Source: an uncultured Azospirillum sp. (lineage in GTDB: Bacteria > Pseudomonadota > Alphaproteobacteria > RF32 > CAG-239). Taken from it: a DNA stretch of 7,467 nt. The number at the start of each line of letters is the position of its first letter. Position 1 is the stretch's first letter. Below are positions 1-4,349 of this stretch, in pieces. Under the pieces are notes generated by a model. The model was given only the letters and a program-made list of their open reading frames with translations, was not told where the DNA came from and ran no database searches. The position numbers and the translations under genes were made by a program. The DNA lies in the NCBI GenBank assembly GCA_900538765.1, contig UQAB01000044.1, positions 1 through 7,467 of the forward strand. The letters run 5' to 3'.

Positions 1-9
1 CTGTCGTTG

Positions 10-34
10 AAAAATGCTTCACCGGAGCATTTTT
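10..34 (+). terminator. Terminator-like hairpin of an upstream gene outside the window
   Basis: The arm AAAAATGCT (10-18) pairs with AGCATTTTT (26-34) around a 7-nt loop, and the descending arm ends in five T. This is a short intrinsic-terminator shape. It presumably ends a gene left of the window, since the next gene starts at 100. The stem is A/T-rich, so it would be weak, and its A run also allows use from the other strand. Confidence 0.55.
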
Positions 35-44
35 CTGCCTCCAG

Positions 45-65
45 CCTCCCCTACCTCAGGGGAGG
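45..65. repeat. Short GC-rich palindrome upstream of the first gene
   Basis: CCTCCCCT (45-52) and AGGGGAGG (58-65) form a perfect 8-bp inverted repeat around a 5-nt loop. No T run follows, so it does not look like a terminator. It touches GATAAT (66-71), the only -10-like hexamer before the gene at 100, although no -35 box stands at the right distance. It could be a REP-like palindrome or an operator; the sequence alone does not decide. Confidence 0.4.
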
Positions 66-99
66 GATAATAGGAAGATTTGTTTAAGGGAGAAAAGAA

Positions 100-996
100 A
101 TGAGAAGAATATTTTTAATGAGTTCGGTTTTGTTTGTGGCTCCTTTTGTGTTTGGCGAAATGGGCGAAGTTTCGGCGCAGTGTGTGGCAACACAAGATTG
201 CGCGAGTTTGGGATATACCGAAGCCTCCTGTCTAAACGGCGGCATAAAGTGTCCCTTCGGAAATACGTGGAATTGCAAGGGAACGGGCGGAAACGGTTCG
301 GAGGATGGGCCAATCGGCGGAGATGCAGAACATTGCAATGACAAGTGTTGTATCGGTTGGATTTATTATAGTGACGGGTCATGCAGTGAAAAACGAATTG
401 GTTCGAAGGTGCCTCTGGGGGTGATTGTTTATTTGAACAGTTATGGTGGCGGACAAGTCATAACGCCAAGGCCGGTTATGGAAGGGGTTAAATGGGCTGA
501 TGGCGATAAAACGAAATATAATATTAAAACGCTTCCAGACTTAGATGCGGAGAGAGCTTTCAAAGATTTTGAAAGTTGTTTGAATACGGATAAAATTATG
601 GCTGAGGGTGATGAAACACTTTATCCGGCGGCTGGAGCGGCAAGGAATTATGTTGCGCCGGGTGCGCCGGAAACGAAAGGAAAATGGTGCTTGCCGGCAG
701 CCGGTGTTTTCGTCAGCCTTTATAATAATCTTTCGAGGATTAATACCGGATTGAGAAATATTGAGGGAATTCCTTTCGTTGATTTGAGAGTTGGAGAACG
801 AGCCCCTACGGATTATGAGCATCTTTGGTCTTCAACGGAAGGAAGGATAGATAATGAAGTGTGGCAGAGCGCTTTTTTTAGTGCGTATAATCCTCCTTGC
901 AAGATAGATATGAGTACACCGGACTGTCTTGAGGGGAATGTGAAGTGGGTAGGCATTAGTTATTATGGCGTTGTTCGGGCAGTGTATGAATTTTAG
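100..996 (+). CDS. Secreted cysteine-rich protein with a DUF1566-like C-terminal domain
   Basis: The 298-residue product begins with a signal peptide: two Arg, a hydrophobic stretch at about 4-18, and likely cleavage after VSA at 26. It is not a lipoprotein, because no lipobox precedes C28. An N-terminal cysteine-rich region follows (C28, C34, C44, C51, C59, including the motif CPFGNTWNC), then a Gly/Asp linker and a second cluster (C79, C83, C84, C95). The C-terminal half has the layout of DUF1566/FISUMP-type extracellular domains: KWCLPAAG at 195-202, LWSSTEG at 242-248 and a terminal VRAVYEF. I recall similar proteins in large paralogous sets in gut Alphaproteobacteria, but that is memory, not a search. 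An AGGGAGA Shine-Dalgarno at 87-93 supports this ATG. The molecular role is unknown; display outside the inner membrane with disulfides is inferred. It is monocistronic and ends at a terminator shared with the opposing gene. Confidence 0.85.
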   Translation: MRRIFLMSSVLFVAPFVFGEMGEVSAQCVATQDCASLGYTEASCLNGGIKCPFGNTWNCKGTGGNGSEDGPIGGDAEHCNDKCCIGWIYYSDGSCSEKRIGSKVPLGVIVYLNSYGGGQVITPRPVMEGVKWADGDKTKYNIKTLPDLDAERAFKDFESCLNTDKIMAEGDETLYPAAGAARNYVAPGAPETKGKWCLPAAGVFVSLYNNLSRINTGLRNIEGIPFVDLRVGERAPTDYEHLWSSTEGRIDNEVWQSAFFSAYNPPCKIDMSTPDCLEGNVKWVGISYYGVVRAVYEF

Positions 997-1036
997 TATT
1001 TATGCCGGTTGATGAGCTGTTGTTTTTATTAAACGG

Positions 1037-1064
1037 AAACCCCGGGGCGGAGGCTCCGGGGTTT
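1037..1064. terminator. Strong bidirectional terminator between convergent genes
   Basis: AAACCCCGGGGC (1037-1048) pairs with GCTCCGGGGTTT (1053-1064) around a GGAG tetraloop: 12 pairs, one of them G-U. It lies 40 nt past the plus-strand stop at 996 and 16 nt past the minus-strand stop at 1081. The flanks carry only short T runs on either strand, so stem strength probably does most of the work. It insulates the two convergent genes. Confidence 0.8.
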
Positions 1065-1080
1065 GTGGTTGGGGGAAGTA

Positions 1081-1473
1081 TTATTCCGCAATGGCTTTTT
1101 GCAGATTGCCAAGGCTGTTTTTAAGGTTTTTCCCGGCGTCTTCAACAGCTTTCTTTTTGGCTGCGGCTTTGGCGTCGGACTCGGCTTTCTTTTTTTCAAC
1201 GGCGGCTTTTTGCTCTTCTATCTTTTTTTGAATTTCGGCTTTTTTAGCTTCCGCTTCTGCCTTTTGTTTGGCTGCTTTTTCGGCTTTTTCTGCTTCTTTG
1301 GCGGCTTTCTTGGCCTGGGCTTCTGCTTTGGCATTTTCTGCTTTTGCGGCTGCAGCGTCGATTTTGTCCTGCAATGCCTGAGCCCCGGAAACAAGGTCTA
1401 TGTCTTTGGCCTGGACTTGTGCGGACAACAGGGCAGCGGCAGAAACGGCAACGACGGCAAGTAATTTTTTCAT
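1081..1473 (-). CDS. Small periplasmic Ala/Lys/Glu-rich coiled-coil protein
   Basis: The 130-residue product has a clear signal peptide (MKKLLAVVAVSAAALLSAQV, then QA) with likely cleavage after VQA at residue 22. Mature residues about 33-113 consist almost entirely of Ala, Lys, Glu and Gln in a helical, coiled-coil pattern, followed by a short amphipathic tail rich in Asn and Leu. There is no cysteine and no membrane segment after the signal. The composition resembles the TolA stalk, but TolA's membrane anchor and C-terminal domain are absent, so it is not TolA. A periplasmic spacer, scaffold or chaperone-like role is possible; function is unknown. The start is fixed by AGGAGA at 1481-1486 with 7-nt spacing. 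It has its own promoter and a shared terminator. The plus-strand open frame across this gene is a low-complexity artefact. Confidence 0.85.
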   Translation of the reverse strand: MKKLLAVVAVSAAALLSAQVQAKDIDLVSGAQALQDKIDAAAAKAENAKAEAQAKKAAKEAEKAEKAAKQKAEAEAKKAEIQKKIEEQKAAVEKKKAESDAKAAAKKKAVEDAGKNLKNSLGNLQKAIAE

Positions 1474-1506
1474 GTGAAATTCTCCTAAAAAATTGGTACG
1501 GATATT

Positions 1507-1534
1507 AATATAATCCCTTATAGCGAAACATCAA
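1507..1534 (-). promoter_or_regulatory. Sigma-70-type promoter of the coiled-coil gene
   Basis: On the minus strand TTGATG (1529-1534, -35) and TATATT (1507-1512, -10) are separated by 16 nt. Transcription would begin near 1500, leaving a leader of about 27 nt that contains the AGGAGA ribosome site. The same hexamer pair occurs again upstream of the superoxide dismutase gene. Confidence 0.6.
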
Positions 1535-1571
1535 CGCTTATTGGTGGATGGGGATAAAAAATCTTTGCCTA

Positions 1572-1605
1572 AAAAAATAAGGAACCTTCAGGTTCCTTAT
1601 TTTTT
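1572..1605 (-). terminator. Terminator overlapping the stop codon of the 241-aa gene
   Basis: A perfect 15-bp stem (1572-1586 with 1591-1605) has a 4-nt loop, and on the minus strand it runs into seven T. The TAA stop of the gene (1597-1599) lies inside the ascending arm, so a terminating ribosome would overlap the hairpin. The A/T outer stem makes it usable on both strands, but no plus-strand gene reads into it. Confidence 0.85.
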
Positions 1606-2322
1606 GATAATCCATTTTAACGGAATGCACAAAGCAAATACGATAGCGAACATGCTCAAAATGATACCGCCGGCACTGTGTGTGATGAAAAAAATGCGGC
1701 ATAAAATTACCAAAACAAGCAGAAGCAGCGTATATGGCAGGATCAGTTTTCCGACAAGATTTTTTCGGCACAGCCTGAGGAGAACAGTGTCTTCAATTTC
1801 CGGCTTTTCGAGATGGTGCAGGAATTTTTCCAATTTCAGTTTTTGTTTCAGGTTCAAAAGCTGAAAGTTATCAAGCAGCCAGCGGCTGTCCTGATAATAA
1901 CCATTGATTTTTATGCGCTTGCCGCTCAGGGGCAGGGCGTCAATGACAATGTCGGCATAAAAGGCAAATTTTATTTTGGGAAAATAAAATTCGCACATTT
2001 GAACACAGTCGCAGAAAGGCAGATGACAGCCAAAGCCACAGGAAAGCAGACCCCAGAGGTATAAGAACAAGTTGTCTTTGTTTCTGTCGTCGGCAAGGAT
2101 AGCGGAATGGACTTCTGCGGGATGGATTTTGATAAAAATCATAACATTTTCGTGGCAGGACAGGTTGGCGTTGACCGCGTTTTGAAAAGCGCTTATGACA
2201 TCGGGATGCCAAAAGAGGCGCCGGTTGACAGCGTCCGCAACGGTGATGGGACGTCCAAAAACATTGTCCAGTTTTTGTTTTGTGTCAGTCAGGATTTCCG
2301 TAAACAGTTTTGAATTTATCAT
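1597..2322 (-). CDS. Unknown protein with a Cys/His cluster and two C-terminal membrane helices
   Basis: I do not recognise this 241-residue protein. There is no signal peptide. The N-terminal ~190 residues look soluble, with a conspicuous cluster C95-x3-C99-H100-x3-C104-x-C106-x3-C110 that could bind metal (inference). A basic, Leu-rich helical stretch (about 147-192) precedes two hydrophobic segments, about 193-213 and 218-238, and the protein ends WIIKK. This predicts a C-terminally anchored helical hairpin in the inner membrane with a cytoplasmic N-terminal domain. The gene is monocistronic with its own promoter and terminator. The ATG has no Shine-Dalgarno; its leader is A/T-rich and shares a motif with the next two genes. 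The plus-strand frames across it lack expression signals. Coding status is well supported by flanking signals and protein-like composition; function is unknown. Confidence 0.7.
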   Translation of the reverse strand: MINSKLFTEILTDTKQKLDNVFGRPITVADAVNRRLFWHPDVISAFQNAVNANLSCHENVMIFIKIHPAEVHSAILADDRNKDNLFLYLWGLLSCGFGCHLPFCDCVQMCEFYFPKIKFAFYADIVIDALPLSGKRIKINGYYQDSRWLLDNFQLLNLKQKLKLEKFLHHLEKPEIEDTVLLRLCRKNLVGKLILPYTLLLLVLVILCRIFFITHSAGGIILSMFAIVFALCIPLKWIIKK

Positions 2323-2336
2323 ATTTGTAAATTTTT

Positions 2337-2349
2337 GAGGTTAATAAAT
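2337..2349 (-). promoter_or_regulatory. SD-less leader motif, copy A
   Basis: On the minus strand ATTTATTAACCTC lies 14 nt upstream of the ATG at 2322, where a Shine-Dalgarno would normally be sought. It matches the leader motifs of the next two minus-strand genes (ATTATTAA then A/C, A/C, CT). No GGAG-like element is present between promoter and start. Confidence 0.4.
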
Positions 2350-2373
2350 ACATAATTATAAAATTTCAAACAT

Positions 2374-2402
2374 AAGGTAGGCTGTTTTGTGAATTTTGTC
2401 AA
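2374..2402 (-). promoter_or_regulatory. Promoter of the 241-aa gene
   Basis: On the minus strand TTGACA (2397-2402, perfect -35) is followed after 17 nt by TACCTT (2374-2379), a poor -10. Initiation would be near 2367, giving a leader of about 45 nt. TATAAT at 2355-2360 is an alternative -10 without a clear -35. The TTGACAAAA start and 17-nt spacer match the promoters of the two neighbouring cassettes. Confidence 0.5.
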
Positions 2403-2414
2403 TAGGCGGGGCAT

Positions 2415-2453
2415 AAAAAAACAGGCCGGGAGGGATGAACCTCGGGCCTGTTT
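2415..2453 (-). terminator. Terminator of the 99-aa gene
   Basis: On the minus strand AAACAGGCC (2445-2453) pairs with GGCCTGTTT (2419-2427). After a small internal loop an inner GAGG/CCTC stem closes a 6-nt loop. The descending arm leads into seven T (2415-2421). It starts 13 nt after the TGA of the gene at 2467. Its T run lies only 12 nt from the -35 of the next gene's promoter. Confidence 0.8.
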
Positions 2454-2466
2454 GAAAGGAAGCGGA

Positions 2467-2766
2467 TCAGAGTTTGATGTTCCGTTTGCGACAATAATCG
2501 TTAACTGCATTCAGTTCCCGTTGGTACTGCGGTTTGAGAAATTGAGATGTTTCAACTTTTTCCTGCAGATAATTCCGGAGTTCTTTGAGTTCGAGATAGT
2601 CGCACTGGCGCAGAATTGTGAAGATATATGCAGGTTGTAAGGCTGTACCGAAATGTGTTTTTGATTTCCACCAAGCAACAATATCTTCTTCATGAGATGG
2701 CACTTCATAATGTCTTCTTACCCAGCTGGCAACAGTTTCCTGTCCGTTTATAACATCAATTTTCAT
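2467..2766 (-). CDS. Small soluble protein of unknown function (99 aa)
   Basis: I do not recognise this 99-residue protein. It has no signal peptide and no membrane segment. Visible features are an N-terminal MKIDVINGQETVASWVRRHY stretch, an acidic SHEED patch (24-28) followed by AWWKSK (31-36), and a charged helical C-terminal half (about 45-97) ending RKRNIKL. The many Trp and Tyr residues and helices suggest a small folded cytoplasmic protein, perhaps binding a protein or nucleic acid; this is inference. The ATG has no Shine-Dalgarno, only an A/T-rich leader of about 27 nt carrying the shared motif. Promoter (2801-2829) and terminator (2415-2453) flank it tightly, making it a self-contained transcription unit. 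The plus-strand frame over the same region lacks such signals. Confidence 0.7.
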   Translation of the reverse strand: MKIDVINGQETVASWVRRHYEVPSHEEDIVAWWKSKTHFGTALQPAYIFTILRQCDYLELKELRNYLQEKVETSQFLKPQYQRELNAVNDYCRKRNIKL

Positions 2767-2773
2767 AATAAAT

Positions 2774-2787
2774 AAGTTTTAATAATT
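2774..2787 (-). promoter_or_regulatory. SD-less leader motif, copy B
   Basis: On the minus strand AATTATTAAAACTT lies 7 nt upstream of the ATG at 2766. It matches copy C, upstream of the gene at 3342, at 13 of 14 positions. Nothing resembling AGGAG is present, so the leader probably works as an unstructured A/U-rich ribosome landing site (inference). Confidence 0.5.
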
Positions 2788-2800
2788 AATATTCGGCAAT

Positions 2801-2829
2801 GGTGTAACATTTTTTTAAAGTTTTGTCAA
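2801..2829 (-). promoter_or_regulatory. Promoter of the 99-aa gene
   Basis: On the minus strand a perfect TTGACA -35 (2824-2829) is followed after 17 nt by TACACC (2801-2806), a weak -10. Initiation near 2794 would leave a leader of about 27 nt. The weak -10 with a perfect -35 suggests low basal output or activator help, which is inference. Confidence 0.55.
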
Positions 2830-2839
2830 GATGTGGGCG

Positions 2840-2864
2840 AAAAAAACCGCCCGAGAGGGCGGTT
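2840..2864 (-). terminator. Terminator of the 152-aa gene
   Basis: On the minus strand AACCGCCC (2857-2864) pairs with GGGCGGTT (2845-2852) around a 4-nt loop, and seven T follow (2840-2846). It begins 19 nt past the TAA of the gene at 2884. The T run is separated from the -35 of the next gene by only 10 nt, so the units are packed end to end. Confidence 0.85.
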
Positions 2865-2883
2865 GGCTGGAGTGTTCGGCATT

Positions 2884-3342
2884 TTAGAATGTCATGGCTT
2901 CCCGAATCAGGTTCTCAAAATGCTGCCAAAAGCGGTTGAGCGTTATGGGGTGCTTACGCCGGACGATGTTCATTTCATCCATCCCAGTCCGCCACAGGCG
3001 CAGCAGAAAACGAAAGGTGTTTTCAAACTGGATGGCGGCGCGGCAGGTAAACAAGGCCGGATAAAACTGAAACATCTGCAACAGCCAGGCTGTGTCTTTT
3101 TCGTGTTCGACCAGTGTAAAACGCCGGAAGTTGATGAGCTTGTCCGCATTGACACCGCCGTTGCGCAGAATGTAAAATTCATCCAGAAACGGCCAGTCTT
3201 TGGCTTCAAGGCCGAAATCTTTGGCCATTTGTTCGGCTGCGGCGCGCAGATAATAATCCAAACGATTGTGAAAGCGTTCGGTATCAGCAGGAAGCTCAAT
3301 CTTTTCACTGAAAAATTCTTCAAAAAAGTTTTCGTTATGCAT
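2884..3342 (-). CDS. Unknown acidic/aromatic protein (152 aa)
   Basis: I do not recognise this 152-residue protein. There is no signal peptide or clear membrane helix. It is unusually rich in Phe, Trp and charged residues. The N-terminus is acidic (MHNENFFEEFFSEKIELP), the centre contains KDWPFLDEFYILRNGG (48-63), and a helical segment FRFLLRLWRTGMDEMN spans 110-125. A mostly alpha-helical cytoplasmic protein is likely; no catalytic motif is visible. The ATG has no Shine-Dalgarno, and its leader carries the same motif as the two genes downstream. A good promoter (3376-3404) and a strong terminator (2840-2864) bracket it. A longer plus-strand open frame (2833-3357) covers the same DNA, but it would contain the terminator hairpin near its start and has no promoter or ribosome site, so the minus-strand reading is preferred. 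Confidence 0.7.
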   Translation of the reverse strand: MHNENFFEEFFSEKIELPADTERFHNRLDYYLRAAAEQMAKDFGLEAKDWPFLDEFYILRNGGVNADKLINFRRFTLVEHEKDTAWLLQMFQFYPALFTCRAAIQFENTFRFLLRLWRTGMDEMNIVRRKHPITLNRFWQHFENLIREAMTF

Positions 3343-3348
3343 AATTGT

Positions 3349-3362
3349 AAGGTTTAATAATT
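3349..3362 (-). promoter_or_regulatory. SD-less leader motif, copy C
   Basis: On the minus strand AATTATTAAACCTT ends 6 nt before the ATG at 3342. It is nearly identical to copy B (AATTATTAAAACTT) and similar to copy A. No purine-rich ribosome site is present. Confidence 0.5.
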
Positions 3363-3375
3363 TTATTTGTATCAG

Positions 3376-3404
3376 AGTATAGTTGTTTTGTTGAAATTTG
3401 TCCA
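3376..3404 (-). promoter_or_regulatory. Promoter of the 152-aa gene
   Basis: On the minus strand TGGACA (3399-3404; 5 of 6 to TTGACA) and TATACT (3376-3381; 5 of 6 to TATAAT) are separated by 17 nt. This is the best of the three cassette promoters. Initiation near 3369 gives a leader of about 27 nt. Confidence 0.65.
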
Positions 3405-3473
3405 GCGAAATAAATTGATTTTTAATGAAATTGTTTTAGGTTTTAAAGAGTTTTTTTTAGAGAGGAGGCTGGA

Positions 3474-4001
3474 ATGGTATGTATTATTGCCGGATTTGGC
3501 GGTGTGGGCAAGACAACGTTGGCAAAAAAATATAAGAATGTATTAGATTTGGAATCGACTCCTTTCAAATATTGTTTTGATAATTATGCCGGCGCTGATC
3601 CTGAGGCGATGAAGGGGCGTGGTGTTGCCGGCAAGCGGCCAAATCCCGATTTTCCGGGAAATTATATTGCGGCGATAAAGTATAATATGGATAAGTATGA
3701 TTATATTTTGGTTTGGTGTCATCCAGAGGAAATTTTGCCTTATTATGATTTGAACGGGATTGATTATGAGCTTTTTATTCCGATGCGGGAGGCTTTGGAC
3801 GAGTATCGGCAGCGTTTTATCAGCCGGGGAAACAGCATGGAGTATGTGAACCGTGTCAGCAGCAAAGAGGGGTATGACCGGCGATTGCCGCAGTTTGAGG
3901 CAACAGGAAAGCCGATTGTGTTTCTTGGCTGTGGTGAAACTTTGGAGAGTTATCTTATGGGGAATAGGAATTATCCGCCATTGAAAACGGCAGAAAGTTG
4001 A
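3474..4001 (+). CDS. Small P-loop NTPase, nucleotide-kinase-like
   Basis: The 175-residue product opens directly on a Walker A loop, GFGGVGKTT at residues 7-15 (K13, T14), at the end of the first beta strand, as in nucleoside-monophosphate-kinase-like folds. DYILVWCHPEE (76-86) looks like the Walker-B strand region, and EYRQRFISRGN (110-120) has the Arg spacing of a lid segment. KPIVFLGCGETLESYL (146-161) resembles the C-terminal strand and helix. The substrate is unknown. I recall similar small ATPases in phages and gut bacteria, so a phage-derived nucleotide kinase is possible, but this is not tested. AGGAGG (3463-3468) with 5-nt spacing fixes the ATG. It is divergent from the 152-aa gene, with a 131-bp gap in which no convincing plus-strand promoter was found. 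No hairpin terminator follows. Confidence 0.75.
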   Translation: MVCIIAGFGGVGKTTLAKKYKNVLDLESTPFKYCFDNYAGADPEAMKGRGVAGKRPNPDFPGNYIAAIKYNMDKYDYILVWCHPEEILPYYDLNGIDYELFIPMREALDEYRQRFISRGNSMEYVNRVSSKEGYDRRLPQFEATGKPIVFLGCGETLESYLMGNRNYPPLKTAES

Positions 4002-4349
4002 GGGTGCTTCCGCGATGAAAGCTGAGGCTGCTTCACAGGCGCGGCCTGAGCGCACCGACGCGGTGAGCGGAAAGTTCGCAGTGGGCTGTTCCGTGCAGAA
4101 AGAAGCGCGATGCTTAGATAGGGGCAGCCGGAAGTTGGGGTGGTTTGGGTGTTTGTTGGGGTGGGAGACCATGGAGACGACAGTTGGCGATTGGCAAGTG
4201 TCAGCGCAAACAGAGCCTTTGCGTGCGAACGGGCTCAGCATGACATTGGCTAGTGGTTGAGGGGATAAGAGCTTTGTGGGAAAAATGGGTTTATGTTTTG
4301 CGCCGACGGATTATTTGTGTTACTGTCTTGAACATTAACGGAGGGCAAT
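4002..4349 (+). other. Gene-free GC-rich interval before fliI
   Basis: These 348 bases separate the P-loop gene from fliI. The first half is markedly more G/C-rich than neighbouring intergenic DNA and contains the dispersed repeat (4034-4120). Beyond it, small hairpins are possible, such as CGCAAA (4205-4210) with TTTGCG (4218-4223). Frames stay open on both strands here, but none has a ribosome site or a plausible protein. The last ~90 bases are A/T-richer and should hold the fliI promoter, although no good -35/-10 pair was found. GGAGG at 4340-4344 is the fliI ribosome site. Confidence 0.6.
4034..4120 (+). repeat. Dispersed intergenic repeat, copy 1
   Basis: Compared by eye with 6706-6776, bases 4034-4048 match 12 of 15 and bases 4067-4120 match about 42 of 54 without gaps. 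The core shared by both copies includes GCGCGATG. The 18 bases 4049-4066, replaced by two bases in copy 2, include a small hairpin, CACCG-ACG-CGGTG (4053-4065). The outer limits are uncertain and the true element may be longer on the left. It has no coding capacity of its own and no terminal repeats that would identify it as an insertion sequence. Confidence 0.6.

Noticed and set aside
1063..1464. A 133-codon plus-strand frame rich in Phe, Gly and Leu
   Set aside because: It is the reverse complement of Ala/Lys/Glu codon runs in the minus-strand coiled-coil gene and starts at the edge of the terminator.
2833..3357. A 174-codon open frame on the plus strand across the 152-aa gene
   Set aside because: It would start inside the region of a strong minus-strand terminator and has no ribosome site or promoter, whereas the minus-strand gene is exactly bracketed by a promoter and a terminator.
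3543..4241. A 232-codon open frame on the minus strand through the P-loop gene and the repeat
   Set aside because: It is antisense to a gene with a clear Walker A motif, has no ribosome site, and continues through repeat DNA. A similar peptide string appears antisense at copy 2 only because the DNA is repeated.
4015..4260. An 81-codon plus-strand frame in the interval before fliI
   Set aside because: There is no Shine-Dalgarno, the composition is not protein-like, and most of it is the dispersed repeat.
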